DNA from: DATCMU01 sp036563245
GTDB lineage: Bacteria > Pseudomonadota > Alphaproteobacteria > Rhizobiales > Devosiaceae
Length of the DNA stretch: 52,319 nt
Direction of reading: 5' to 3'
Assembly: GCA_036563245.1 (NCBI GenBank)
Contig: DATCMU010000023.1
Span: 1 to 52,319 of the forward strand
Below the pieces are notes generated by a model. It saw nothing but the letters and a program-made list of their open reading frames with translations. It was not told the DNA's origin and did no database searches. How positions within the stretch are numbered: position 1 is the first letter of the stretch; the number at the start of each line of letters is the position of its first letter. This document shows, piece by piece, positions 1 to 8,440 of the stretch. The position numbers and the translations under genes are program-made.

Positions 1-405
1 AACCAGTGAGTATGCCCGACAGGGCGGCCCGCCGATAATTAAGTCGGCTCGTCGACCATCAAGTAGTTTATCGATGCGAGCAAATATAGAAGGCAAATTC
101 TCGGTGCAAATTGTTGCATTTATAGTACAATTTGGACCAAAATGACGAGCCGCCTCATAAAATTGATCGCGTGTAATATTGCCGGTTAGATAACCATCAT
201 AGGTTTCGAGATCACCCGATCCATTCAGTTTATGAAATACGTCCCGAGTGCGCAGTGAATAGGCCGCCGCCATGTCCTCTTCAACGTGCGCTGCCGGTCG
301 ATAACCAGCTCTCACAAACCCTTCTGACAGCCCCCCTGCGCCGGCAAACAGGTCGATAAACAGCGGAGCACCCTGTTCTTTGTTGAGCTTCAGATCAATT
401 TTCAA
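1..405 (-). CDS. DNA (cytosine-5) methyltransferase, N-terminal part
   Basis: Reading the minus strand from a TTG at 405 gives 135 residues that run off the window edge. Seen: a motif I-like FIDLFAGAGGLSEGF (SAM binding) near residue 16, ENLPSIFARI, and the catalytic motif IV IIGGPPCRAYS just before the edge, whose Cys attacks C6 of cytosine. This order is that of the Dcm/C5-methyltransferase family. A stop lies eight codons upstream of TTG and no ATG lies between, so TTG is the only visible start; spacing from a weak GGA is acceptable. It sits left of the tRNA remnant at 737, so it belongs to the neighbouring element. Whether a restriction enzyme accompanies it lies outside the window. Confidence 0.85.
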   Translation of the reverse strand, partial: MKIDLKLNKEQGAPLFIDLFAGAGGLSEGFVRAGYRPAAHVEEDMAAAYSLRTRDVFHKLNGSGDLETYDGYLTGNITRDQFYEAARHFGPNCTINATICTENLPSIFARIDKLLDGRRADLIIGGPPCRAYSLV

Positions 406-557
406 TCTACGAGTTCCGCAATAGGTTTAGTTCTCAGCGTTCATAGAACCAAGCCTTTAACCGTACTTCAATAGCGTCAAGAAAACGAACATGCCAGCCA
501 AACCTAAACGAACCACGCTTCTCCGCCCCGCCCCATCGCATTCAAGTCCACGCCGTG

Positions 558-582
558 TGCAACCCAGAATGCAACCCCGGGC
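558..582. repeat. Terminal-arm repeat, left copy
   Basis: 25 bp identical to 15249-15273. Similarity extends back to CATCGCA at 534, matching 15225. In both places it lies 135-205 bp from the tRNA-derived core, so it appears to mark the tRNA-proximal end of each element. The sequence contains two TGCAACCC units; a third TTGCAACCCAG occurs in the opposite arm near 925-935. Inferred role: integrase or excisionase arm-binding sites. Confidence 0.65.
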
Positions 583-684
583 GCTGCACACGTGAATACG
601 CCCATCGAGCGCCAGACCTAACCACCTGCAATGTCGAGGATTGTTCTTGCCATTCGAGCATAGCTCTCATGGCCTTCGGCGCTT

Positions 685-709
685 TTGATCGATCCACCGG
701 ATCGATCAA
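685..709. terminator. Perfect 11-bp inverted repeat (hairpin)
   Basis: TTGATCGATCC (685-695) and GGATCGATCAA (699-709) are perfect complements around a 3-nt ACC loop, with T-rich flanks on both sides. It lies 28 bp from the tRNA-derived core and may be a bidirectional terminator at the element end, or a protein-binding dyad. Bases 406-736 otherwise hold no credible gene. Confidence 0.5.
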
Positions 710-736
710 TTTCAACTGCGTTGAAACCAGCTTGAA

Positions 737-783
737 GTGGTAGCGGAGGAGGGACTTGAACCCCCGACACGCGGATTATGATT
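737..783. repeat. att core, tRNA-Met 3'-half remnant
   Basis: 47 bp identical to 15360-15406. It covers the tRNA 3' end, T arm, variable region, 3' anticodon stem and the anticodon loop, then diverges (TAGCC against CCGCT). Tyrosine integrases commonly use tRNA 3' halves ending in the anticodon loop, so crossover probably occurs there. Confidence 0.9.
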
Positions 784-962
784 TAGCCTTAAATCTCAAT
801 CACTTATTCACAACCCGCCCCAATCTGTTTCATGGACCGTTTGATCGCGTTCAGGAATAAGTCTCTGAACTGTCTCAAACTTTTCTAGCCCGTTGCATTT
901 AAGCCCAGAAACGACTGCACCCCTATTGCAACCCAGCCGTTGAAAACCTCGACAGCATCAAA
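784..962. other. Left attachment arm, no gene seen
   Basis: Non-coding 179 bp between the att core and the first cargo gene. It contains a TTGCAACCCAG unit near 925-935 that resembles the 25-bp terminal-arm repeat at the other end. Inferred to be the left arm of the integrated attachment site. Confidence 0.4.
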
Positions 963-1670
963 GTGGACCCTATCGAGAGAATCGTAGACCCTATATCTAG
1001 ACGGTGGATGGGGGGTCAGGTGGCACGCAAAGTTTTAAAGAGTGGACGTGCAATCGTTCGAGAGCTTTTTTTATCTAGTCTCGGGACGGTGGTGACGAAA
1101 GAAGAAATAATAACTGCGATCACTGAGGGGTTGGGCGTCTCTGATTATGAAAATTGGCATCAGCGCTTATCAGAACTGCGCACTGATGAGGGCTACACCA
1201 TTCTCTCCTATCGCGACCGAAAGGAGCTGAAACCTGGCCAGTACCTCATGGAAACCGATGAACAACGAGAAGTCGCTGCAAAGCGAATTCGCCCAAAACC
1301 AGCCACGTGGAAAGCGGTGCTCGAGCGAGCTAACAATTGTTGCGAATGGAATGAAGAAGGGATCAAGTGTGGCCTACACAACGGCGACTTTGATCCAATT
1401 GGGGGTGGCACCGTAAAGCTTACTCCGGACCACATGCAGCCGCATTCAATTAACCCGGCCACTGACCCCAATGATCCCGACCAGTGGCAGGCTCTTTGTG
1501 GGCGACATCAGGTTACCAAGCGCAACTATTGGGACAGCATAACGGGCAAACTAAATGCTGTCGCCATTATTCAAGCGGCGTCAGCCTCTGAAAAAAAGCA
1601 GGTATTCGACATGCTGCTAGATTATTATGGTTTCGCAGAAGATGATCAGGGAAATATAAAACGAAGATGA
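963..1670 (+). CDS. HNH-type endonuclease, probable restriction enzyme
   Basis: 235 residues of predicted restriction endonuclease. Seen: an N-terminal helical region, Cys126/127 and Cys136 as possible zinc ligands, PDHMQPHS at 155-162 (the Asp-His of a beta-beta-alpha metal finger), then WQALCGRHQVTK around 175-186. The pattern matches HNH restriction enzymes, although the last His is displaced from the commonest LCxxCH arrangement. The start is either GTG 963 or ATG 1008; neither has a strong ribosome site. It overlaps the following methyltransferase by 4 bp (ATGA), so the two are translationally coupled as a restriction-modification pair. Recognition sequence cannot be inferred. Confidence 0.7.
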   Translation: MDPIERIVDPISRRWMGGQVARKVLKSGRAIVRELFLSSLGTVVTKEEIITAITEGLGVSDYENWHQRLSELRTDEGYTILSYRDRKELKPGQYLMETDEQREVAAKRIRPKPATWKAVLERANNCCEWNEEGIKCGLHNGDFDPIGGGTVKLTPDHMQPHSINPATDPNDPDQWQALCGRHQVTKRNYWDSITGKLNAVAIIQAASASEKKQVFDMLLDYYGFAEDDQGNIKRR

Positions 1671-2512
1671 ACTCGCTTGCGCCACTCCCCACTGAAAAAA
1701 AAGACTGCGACACTGATCGAGTGCGCTTCCTTGAGCCTCAAGACGTCTTCTCAGCATTTGATCAGGTTGAAAAAATGGGGGCGCAACCTCGCGTTACCAT
1801 TCTTGATCCTTGGTACAATAAAGGCTTTGGGGGGGTCATCAACGATGATGACTATAACAAGTTCATCGAAGAGCTACTGCAGCGTTCCTGCGCACTAAGC
1901 GAGCACGTATTTCTTTGGGGCTTTCCAGAGATAATCGGACCATATGTGCGTAGCATACCGTCAAGTCATGAATTGGTAGCGTGGCTAACTTGGTTCTATA
2001 AGAACAATCCGTCGGTTATTCGAGGGTGGCGAAGCAGTCAAAACGCTTGCCTTCATATCGCACGTCCAGGTGCGAAATTGTACCCAGAGTCCTTTCTAAA
2101 TGAAGTCCAAAAGGAAAAGTACAAGGAGGGGAAGCTCCGATATGTGCCCGGCCCTACTAGTGTCATTGAGTCATCCCTCCTCATAGGTTTTGTGGGCAAG
2201 AAAGAACAGACAGGACACCCCTCACAAAAACCGATCGCCGTTTATGACAAAATCATCCGAATGACTACCGTTGAGGATGATCTCATATTTGACCCTATGT
2301 GCGGCTCGGGCACGACAGGCGCAGTTGCACTTATACGGAAGCGCCAAGCGATCCAGAGCGACATGAGCGCTGAGTATTTGCAGATGGCGAAAGAAAGGCT
2401 CAGCTTGGACTATGATGGATTTGCACAGCGTCTTGATGAATTAGGCAACAACCCAGATAAGCCTAAAAAAGATCGAAAGCCGAAACCGGCGAACACAGGT
2501 TCATTGTTCTAG
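1667..2512 (+). CDS. DNA adenine/N4-cytosine methyltransferase (beta class)
   Basis: 281 residues. Motif IV, DPWY (47-50), comes first; HPSQKPI (184-190) and the SAM-binding DPMCGSGTTGA (209-219) come near the C-terminus. That permuted order defines the beta class of N6-adenine or N4-cytosine methyltransferases. The catalytic tetrapeptide is DPWY rather than the commoner DPPY or SPPY, an allowed variant in this superfamily. The last ~20 residues are a Lys/Pro-rich tail. It starts inside the end of the HNH gene (4-bp overlap) and would protect the host from that nuclease. A stand-alone regulatory methylase is possible but less likely given the coupling. Confidence 0.85.
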   Translation: MNSLAPLPTEKKDCDTDRVRFLEPQDVFSAFDQVEKMGAQPRVTILDPWYNKGFGGVINDDDYNKFIEELLQRSCALSEHVFLWGFPEIIGPYVRSIPSSHELVAWLTWFYKNNPSVIRGWRSSQNACLHIARPGAKLYPESFLNEVQKEKYKEGKLRYVPGPTSVIESSLLIGFVGKKEQTGHPSQKPIAVYDKIIRMTTVEDDLIFDPMCGSGTTGAVALIRKRQAIQSDMSAEYLQMAKERLSLDYDGFAQRLDELGNNPDKPKKDRKPKPANTGSLF

Positions 2513-2585
2513 CTGCTTGCATTCGGCACAAACCGCCCCAAACCATACCCTGACACGCGGATTTTTCGATCTTAATTTCGGCGTT

Positions 2586-3830
2586 ATGAAACGACGCCTG
2601 ACACCCAAATCAATTGATGCGCTGACGCCTGCGACTGGCAAACGCTATGAAGTCCATGACACTTTGCTGCCCGGCTTGCACCTGCGTGTGTCGGCCACAG
2701 GTGGGAAGGTGTTTTATGTCTCCAAGCGCATCAGTGGTCACATGAAACGGATCAAGATAGGTTCGTGGCCCGTCCTGACGCTGCACGATGCTCGCGAAAA
2801 GGCACGGAGCCTCCTGCGATCCATCGAACTTGGCCGCTATGTCGAGAAGGCACCGCACGAGGAGGAACAGCGTATGATGACGCTGGGCGAGGTCGTGCCG
2901 CAATTCATCGAGCTTTACGCCAAGCAGCGCACCAAGGACTGGAAGGGCAGCGAACGCGTGCTGCTGAAATTCTCCTCGCTGTTCTCGCGCCCCATCGACC
3001 AGATCAAGCGCGCTGACGTGGTACGCGTTCTCGACACCATCATTGCCGGTGGCGCACCGAAACGGGCGAACCGGGCGCTGGCCGCGATCAAAAAGCTCAT
3101 GAACTGGTGCATTGATCGCGGCATGATCGAAACATCGCCTGTGGCTCATCTGAAGCCGCCTACGAAGGAAACAGCACGCGAACGCGTGTTGAGCGATGCC
3201 GAGCTGAAGACCTGCTGGCGCATGGCCGAGCTTGAAGGCTTTCCCTTCGCCCAATGCGTCCAGCTTATGATCCTCACTGGTCAACGCCGGGGCGAAGTGT
3301 CCGGCATGCGCTGGTCCGAACTCGATCTTGAACAGGGGCTATGGAGTCTGCCGTCAACGCGGGTGAAAAACTCAACAGCGCACATCGTCCCGCTCGCGCC
3401 CTTGGCAGTCGACATCCTGAAGTCGATCCCTCGCTTTCAGAACTCGGACTTCGTGTTCACGACCACCGGCACGACTTCCATTTCGGGTTTCGGCCGCCTC
3501 AAGGAGCGCCTCGATGCCGCCTTCGCAGATGCTGAGGATTGGCGCTTCCATGACCTGCGCAGAACGATGGCGACCAACATGGCCATGCTGCGCGTCGCCC
3601 CGCACATCATCGAGGCCGTCCTCAATCACAAATCCGGTATCGTCTCCGGCGTCGCCGCGATCTACAATCGCCATGCATATCTGGATGAAAAGCGTGAGGC
3701 GCTGGAGCTGTGGGCGAAGAAGGTCAAGGAGATGACGGCGAAATCTTCGGAGACGAGTGCATTGCGAAACTCGCAAAAATCCTCGGTGTCCAAGATGACC
3801 CAAAGCTCAGAGAGCTCGCTGACGATCTGA
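2586..3830 (+). CDS. int: P4-type tyrosine integrase
   Basis: Site-specific recombinase expected to insert and excise the element at tRNA-Met. The N-terminal ~80 residues are the arm-binding DUF4102-type domain (RLTPKSIDALTPATGKRYEV). The catalytic domain shows TGQRRGEVSGMRW (first Arg), FHDLRRTMAT (His-x-x-Arg) and NHKSG followed by YNRHAY (the Tyr nucleophile). ATG 2586 is preferred over an upstream TTG at 2517 because it places the domain at the N-terminus as in relatives; the length, 414 residues, is typical. It is unusual in lying ~1.8 kb from the att core, with the restriction-modification pair between. Confidence 0.9.
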   Translation: MKRRLTPKSIDALTPATGKRYEVHDTLLPGLHLRVSATGGKVFYVSKRISGHMKRIKIGSWPVLTLHDAREKARSLLRSIELGRYVEKAPHEEEQRMMTLGEVVPQFIELYAKQRTKDWKGSERVLLKFSSLFSRPIDQIKRADVVRVLDTIIAGGAPKRANRALAAIKKLMNWCIDRGMIETSPVAHLKPPTKETARERVLSDAELKTCWRMAELEGFPFAQCVQLMILTGQRRGEVSGMRWSELDLEQGLWSLPSTRVKNSTAHIVPLAPLAVDILKSIPRFQNSDFVFTTTGTTSISGFGRLKERLDAAFADAEDWRFHDLRRTMATNMAMLRVAPHIIEAVLNHKSGIVSGVAAIYNRHAYLDEKREALELWAKKVKEMTAKSSETSALRNSQKSSVSKMTQSSESSLTI

Positions 3831-4375
3831 GGGCGTTCGGTATCCAGCGCCGCGAAGTCATTCGGTCTATGCCAATTGCCCTCCCAATTGGGCCGTTTGA
3901 TGCTTCCCTATCTCGCCGCATCGAATGGCTCGAAACACAGGTAATCAATCCAGCACAGAAATTGCTGGGTGCGCTTCAGCCGGAGCAACGGCCCCACTTC
4001 TCAGATTGGCCCGAAGAATACGCGATCAAAAACCCGATCGATTTGGACAGCATGTCCAGTGAGATCGAAGGTCTTCTCGATTATTCAATCCGATTGCACG
4101 CCAGCCTGAAATCGCAGCTGGAGCAAAACGTCTCCCATCTTTCAGAAATGCGATACGACATCGTCTACGAGTTGGTCCAACTCCTACAGAGTCATTTTCC
4201 TGAAATCAGATTGTCGCGCGGCGAGTATTACACCGAACTCGGCAAAACAATTGGCACTGTTCCTGACTTTGTTCGGGCTGCCTATGAGGAAATTACAGGC
4301 TCAGGCGAAAAGCTAGATGCCCCAATCAAAAGTACAATTCAGCTTCTTAGGAAATCTCGCCGGAAACTCCGCTGA
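3710..4375 (+). CDS. Hypothetical protein overlapping the integrase
   Basis: 221 residues in a different frame from the integrase, whose last 121 bp it overlaps if GTG 3710 is used. A later start is possible, since the first ~20 residues (Gly/Glu/Asp-rich) look like integrase shadow; the body from IAKLAKILGVQDDPKL reads as a natural helical protein with a basic tail (LLRKSRRKLR). No family, signal peptide or membrane segment is recognised. Its place between integrase and AlpA suggests a role in element maintenance, but no function is claimed. Confidence 0.55.
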   Translation: MGEEGQGDDGEIFGDECIAKLAKILGVQDDPKLRELADDLRAFGIQRREVIRSMPIALPIGPFDASLSRRIEWLETQVINPAQKLLGALQPEQRPHFSDWPEEYAIKNPIDLDSMSSEIEGLLDYSIRLHASLKSQLEQNVSHLSEMRYDIVYELVQLLQSHFPEIRLSRGEYYTELGKTIGTVPDFVRAAYEEITGSGEKLDAPIKSTIQLLRKSRRKLR

Positions 4376-4477
4376 GAGTTTCAAGACCTTCGCTCGCATC
4401 CTGTCTCAAACATCGCCATCCTCATTCGTGTCGGAGCGCTCCTTCATTCAACTCAACGCTGAATAAGGATAGACACA

Positions 4478-4702
4478 ATGGAACTCACATCTGGGCAACA
4501 GGCCCTCGCCAACCGAGCAGACCTTGCACGGCTTGGCATCAAAGTCAGCAACAGCACCCTATTACGCTGGGAGGCTGCAGGTCGCTTTCCGCGCCGGATC
4601 AGAATGGCTGGAACCAGCGTCGCGTGGTTGCTCAACGAAATCGAGCAATGGCTCGCTGATCGTGCCGAAGAACGGTCCCGGACCTTCTACGCTGACTTCT
4701 GA
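4478..4702 (+). CDS. AlpA-like excisionase/regulator
   Basis: 74 residues with a winged helix-turn-helix typical of AlpA/MerR-like excisionases. NRADLARLGIKVSNSTLLRW forms the DNA-binding helices, followed by GRFPRRIRM and a Trp-rich tail (VAWLLNEIEQWL), the layout seen in P4-family regulators. A ribosome site, AAGGAT, lies 9 bp before ATG 4478. In P4-like elements AlpA/Vis-type proteins control excision or integrase expression. The position between integrase and replication genes fits that role. Confidence 0.75.
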   Translation: MELTSGQQALANRADLARLGIKVSNSTLLRWEAAGRFPRRIRMAGTSVAWLLNEIEQWLADRAEERSRTFYADF

Positions 4703-4778
4703 TCTAGCGACACCGAATTAACGCAGGTGGGGCGTTTGCGCCCTGCCGCTTTCCAAGACATTTGAAAAGGATACGAAC

Positions 4779-5729
4779 ATGCGTAAACGCGTGAACGATA
4801 GCGCTCGCCCGCGCAAAGGGCACCCTTACGCCTTCAAGGACTATGATGACGATGGCAACATCCATCAGAGCATGGTGGGCTTTCTTGAGAGCATTTGGAA
4901 AGGCGCGCCGACCGATAGCTGCTTCTTCCTCGCTACATCGAACCCCGATGGCAACAAGTGGCGTGAACACGTTGTCCATGGCGACAACATCACGGTGGGT
5001 TTGAACAGGTTCTTTCGTGAACACTCCCGTTGGGACTTCAACCTGTATTTCTGCCCAAATCCCTTCTCCAAGGATCGCAGGAAAAAGGAATTTGCGCGTC
5101 CCTCGCGGCTGAGCTGGTGCGACATGGACGCAAGCGACCCGTTCGCTTATCGCCCCGACGCCAGCCTTATTTGGGAAACGTCGCCGGGCCGCTATCAAGG
5201 GCTTTGGCTATTGGACGGCTGGCATAGCATTGAAGAAGCCGAAGGCTATTCACGCTCGCTTGCAGAACGGCATGGTGGCGACAGTGGCTGGACGATGACC
5301 AAAATGCTGCGTGTGCCCGGCTCGTTAAACCACAAGCCCGAATATGATGAGCCGTTCGTTCAGCTTGTTCATCGCAACTGGAACAGGATCACAGGTCGCC
5401 CACCCCTGCCCGAGATTGCAAGCGCAATGGAAGCTGGTGAGTTCGTCAATCCTGATGCGCATGACCCCAAGCAGGTGTTCGATAAATACAAGAGCCAGCT
5501 GCACGCAAAAGCGCGAACGCTGATCAGGCACACACGCGTGAAAGAGAAGGACCGCTCATCTTGCATCCATCTCATTGTTTCGTGTTTGCACGAAGCCGGT
5601 GCGTCACCTGACGAGATCGCCAGCATCATGTGGAACAGCCCCTACTTCACTGAGAAGCATGGCTACCACCTTGATCGCTTGGATGCCGAAATCTCGCGCA
5701 TCACGTCAAAGTTGGAGGTCTCGAAATGA
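4779..5729 (+). CDS. RepB-like primase (archaeo-eukaryotic primase fold)
   Basis: 316 residues. Seen: WCDMDASDP (metal-binding Asp115 and Asp117), then WETSPGRYQGLWLL (132-145), GGDSGWTMTKMLRVPGSLNHK, and a helical C-terminal domain. This signature is that of the RepB/AEP primases of plasmids and integrated elements, which make primers at a cognate origin. It overlaps the following helicase gene by 4 bp. ATG 4779 follows an AAAAGGA ribosome site. Primase, helicase and the repeats at 6720-6780 form a plausible autonomous replication module. Whether replication occurs only after excision cannot be told. Confidence 0.8.
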   Translation: MRKRVNDSARPRKGHPYAFKDYDDDGNIHQSMVGFLESIWKGAPTDSCFFLATSNPDGNKWREHVVHGDNITVGLNRFFREHSRWDFNLYFCPNPFSKDRRKKEFARPSRLSWCDMDASDPFAYRPDASLIWETSPGRYQGLWLLDGWHSIEEAEGYSRSLAERHGGDSGWTMTKMLRVPGSLNHKPEYDEPFVQLVHRNWNRITGRPPLPEIASAMEAGEFVNPDAHDPKQVFDKYKSQLHAKARTLIRHTRVKEKDRSSCIHLIVSCLHEAGASPDEIASIMWNSPYFTEKHGYHLDRLDAEISRITSKLEVSK

Positions 5730-6706
5730 AAAAGCAGATCTCCACAAAACCGCGCATTGCACGCTTTCCTAAGAAGAAGCTTGTTCGATCTCGGTCATCT
5801 AATGAGTTGCAGACCTTCACGGCAAATGACCTACAAGCGATGGATTTTCCTCCCCTCGAATTTTTCGTCGATGGATTGATCACTGAGGGTTTAACCTTGC
5901 TGGCCGGCAAGCCCAAGATGGGCAAGTCATGGATGGCACTCGACTTGGCAATGTCGGTCGCTATCGGCAGCGAGGCGCTTGGCGAGCGTGCGTGCAAGAA
6001 GGGCACGACCCTATATTGTGCGCTGGAAGACAATCAAAGGCGCCTTCAGCGACGCATGCGCCATGTCTATGGGGACCAAATCGAATGGCCGACGAACTTT
6101 CACTTCACAACCCAGATGAGCAAATTTGATCAGGGTGGACTTGAACAGCTTGAGCAGTGGATCGAAGACCATCAGCCCAGTTTGGTGATCATTGACACAT
6201 TGGTTTGCATCAGGCCGAAATCAAACAAGGACAACGGTTACGATGCTGACTATGGAGCACTTGCGCCTTTGCAGAAGCTCGCAGGCGAGTACGGTATCGC
6301 CATCGTCGTCATTCATCATCTGCGCAAAATGAGTGGCGATGATCCATTGGACAAGGTGTCGGGAACCACAGGATTGACTGGGGCTGCTGACAGCATTCTT
6401 GTCCTTGATCGCCAAAGCCACGGCACAACCCTATATGGTCGTGGCCGCGAAATGGACGACATCGACATTACGATGGAACTCCAAGAAGGGCTTTGGCAAA
6501 TCCTTGGCGACAGTGACTCGGTGAAAATCTCCAGTGAGCGCAAAGCGATCATCGAGTTTTTGCAGAACACGGATGAGGCCGTGGGGCCAAAAGCTATCGC
6601 GGAAGCCTTGGGTCAGCAGGAACCAAATGTGCGTCAGTTGCTGACGAGCATGGCAAAAGATGGCGAAGTCAAAAAGGAAGGACGCGGGCAATACGTTTTG
6701 CCGTAA
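5726..6706 (+). CDS. RepA-like hexameric helicase (AAA_25)
   Basis: 326 residues of RecA-fold ATPase. GLTLLAGKPKMGKSWMAL is the P-loop (Walker A at 61-68), LVIIDTLV the Walker B, and AIVVIHHLRK a sensor-like strand. The C-terminal ~70 residues (SERKAIIEFLQNTDEAVGPKAIAEALG) form a winged helix. This is the RSF1010 RepA-type / AAA_25 family commonly paired with RepB primases. Start ATG 5726 overlaps the primase stop (ATGA), implying coupled synthesis. Likely function: unwinding at the element's own origin. A phage-type DnaB substitute is the alternative. Confidence 0.8.
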   Translation: MKKQISTKPRIARFPKKKLVRSRSSNELQTFTANDLQAMDFPPLEFFVDGLITEGLTLLAGKPKMGKSWMALDLAMSVAIGSEALGERACKKGTTLYCALEDNQRRLQRRMRHVYGDQIEWPTNFHFTTQMSKFDQGGLEQLEQWIEDHQPSLVIIDTLVCIRPKSNKDNGYDADYGALAPLQKLAGEYGIAIVVIHHLRKMSGDDPLDKVSGTTGLTGAADSILVLDRQSHGTTLYGRGREMDDIDITMELQEGLWQILGDSDSVKISSERKAIIEFLQNTDEAVGPKAIAEALGQQEPNVRQLLTSMAKDGEVKKEGRGQYVLP

Positions 6707-6719
6707 ACTGAGCATGTGC

Positions 6720-6780
6720 GATCACTTTGATCACGAAATCACTTTGACTACATGAATGTGATGATGTGATCGAAGTGATC
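6720..6780. repeat. Iteron-like direct and inverted repeats after repA
   Basis: GATCACTTTGATCAC (6720-6734) is nearly complementary to GTGATCGAAGTGATC (6766-6780), with one mismatch and a 31-bp spacer. ATCACTTTGA is also repeated directly at 6721-6730 and 6738-6747 (17-bp spacing, measured start to start). It lies 14 bp after the helicase gene. Candidate origin or Rep-binding site; a transcription terminator is possible but no T-run follows. The rest of the 446-bp gap (6707-7152) holds one copy of a 61-bp repeat and no convincing gene. Confidence 0.55.
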
Positions 6781-7004
6781 GATATTCAGTAAAACGCGTT
6801 TCGGCTACAGAGCCAAAATCTTGGCAGTATGTATGGCCACCTATCCGTGCTAATAAAGGTCGCGAATAAAAAACCCTCTCCCCATCCCCTGTGGTCGATA
6901 GCTCCAGTCGTTCCGAAATGGGCAGGTCAGAAGCATCGAGACCGACACGCTGACCAATCGTCACGCTGTCGGGCACTTGGTCGGCACCAATTACCCAACC
7001 AATT

Positions 7005-7065
7005 CAACAGGTCCAATCTCACCCTTGCCTGTGGCTGGCTATTCTGGGTGACAGCTGGGTAGCAA
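7005..7065. repeat. 61-bp direct repeat, left copy
   Basis: It aligns without gaps to 8441-8501, with 50 of 61 positions identical by hand count. The best conserved stretches are CCAATCTCA, CCTGTGGCTG and CTGGGTGACAG. The pair brackets the minus-strand metalloprotease gene. Confidence 0.7.
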
Positions 7066-7152
7066 AGCTTGGTTTTTGGGTTGCGTTCGATGTCGATTTA
7101 GACCGCCCAGCATCCTTATTGCGTGCCAGACATCCAACACGGGGTTGCAAAG

Positions 7153-8340
7153 CTACTCCTCGTAATACAAAGGTAGCCAGCCTCCATGCTCCTTTGAGTC
7201 GTTTTGCGGCCTAAAACCCTCGACGTGTAGAGAATAAATATCATCTACGATCTCGGCCCAAATAATATCGATAATTTCAGAAAAACATCTGCGGGCATCC
7301 GCGAATGCGGCGCGATAATCTTGAGGTGCTACTTCATCTAGTAGCGCGATCCTCTTCACGCGTTCCTGCAACGAAGGATGTGTTTCACTTTTCGGAATTT
7401 CATCGCTGCCCTTTGAAAGCATGGCCTTCGCTCTCTCAACAAGCGTCAAAGCGCCCAAGATCAGAACACCGCCAACGCCTGAAATTGCGTAGAAGTTGAT
7501 TGGATCGTCGTTCAGACCGACAGAAATGGAGACGGCCCGAGCAAAGAGGTCAGCTTCATACTCCTCCGCATGACACTGGTCGCCGCTCGATGATGATTTC
7601 GTTCCATGAGCAAAAACGTGATGTCCGTACTCGTGCGCAACCGCAAATACTTCGAGAGATCGAAGAAGAAGAATACGCGTCGGCAGCGCGTGCCCAAGTT
7701 CAATGTTAAACTGCTGATCAGGTAGCCAACCTGTGATTGCGTAGTTGGATATGAACTCCGACCACCGCGCCTTTATGCTCGCATATCCCTTGATGCGCTC
7801 TCGCACTGATGTCGGATCATTGACGACCTTAAACCTTTCGTTTTCAGGAATGTGTGGAAGAGAACAGGCAACAAGTTTGCTGACCTCATTGCAGAACGGC
7901 AAAAAGGGAATTGTTACGGATATTATGCTTGCTTCGGTCTCGAGCACAGGCATCTGCTGAGCCTGCACACCCATCTTGGGCGACACCCCGAAAACGACGC
8001 CATCTCTGGTAGGAATGTTCTTGCTGCCGCAGGCATCTTCGATGTCGCGCACTATTTGCGAAAGAAGAAAGTATGCGTTTGGGTCGTCAAATTCTCCGGC
8101 CACTGGAGACTCCCTTAAGAGGCCGAGGTACTCGTCAACGCTCCTTTGAGCATCTTGGCTGGAGATCCCGTTTTTTTGGGCGATTTCAAGAAGTCGTTCT
8201 CCGTTCATACTAGCCCACTCGAAATAGCCCTCCTTGCCTAAGGACTCGAAGCCCGAGCGGCGAGCATCAGCTGATTGCCTCTGCCTGCGATAGTCTTCTG
8301 CTGCCTCTAGTGGGTCCCCAGATACCTTTTTGCCGGTCAT
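7153..8340 (-). CDS. M48-like zinc metallopeptidase
   Basis: 395 residues. AVAHEYGHHVFAHG contains the zinc-binding HExxH (236-240), and EEYEADLFA (259-267) supplies the third ligand. ETHPSLQERVKRI near residue 330 is the downstream HPs-x-x-RI element of M48-type peptidases. One hydrophobic stretch (AISGVGGVLILGALTLV) may be membrane-associated; there is no signal peptide. The N-terminal ~200 residues are unrecognised and could sense or bind a partner. The gene stands alone on the minus strand, bracketed by 61-bp repeats, as if inserted as a cassette. Family assignment is firm at the motif level; the substrate is unknown. Confidence 0.7.
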   Translation of the reverse strand: MTGKKVSGDPLEAAEDYRRQRQSADARRSGFESLGKEGYFEWASMNGERLLEIAQKNGISSQDAQRSVDEYLGLLRESPVAGEFDDPNAYFLLSQIVRDIEDACGSKNIPTRDGVVFGVSPKMGVQAQQMPVLETEASIISVTIPFLPFCNEVSKLVACSLPHIPENERFKVVNDPTSVRERIKGYASIKARWSEFISNYAITGWLPDQQFNIELGHALPTRILLLRSLEVFAVAHEYGHHVFAHGTKSSSSGDQCHAEEYEADLFARAVSISVGLNDDPINFYAISGVGGVLILGALTLVERAKAMLSKGSDEIPKSETHPSLQERVKRIALLDEVAPQDYRAAFADARRCFSEIIDIIWAEIVDDIYSLHVEGFRPQNDSKEHGGWLPLYYEE

Positions 8341-8440
8341 TCAAAATCGCCCCGTTAGGTTGAGATGCGGCTCATTAGCGACACTCTGATATTTGATCAG
8401 ACTGTCGGATGGTCTCCCGCTCGTCAAACGCCAATGAAAT

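Noticed and set aside
555..743. Open frame of 62 residues at the left element end
   Set aside because: It covers the arm repeat, the hairpin and the tRNA remnant; Cys-rich start is just the repeat translated. No ribosome site.
2610..3284. Long minus-strand frame opposite the integrase
   Set aside because: It is the antisense of a gene with clear catalytic motifs; no family resemblance.
6731..6976. Minus-strand frame beginning PDSVTIGQRVGLDASDLP
   Set aside because: The middle reads almost like protein, but it ends in the iteron repeats, has only GTG as start, and no neighbour context; possibly a gene remnant.
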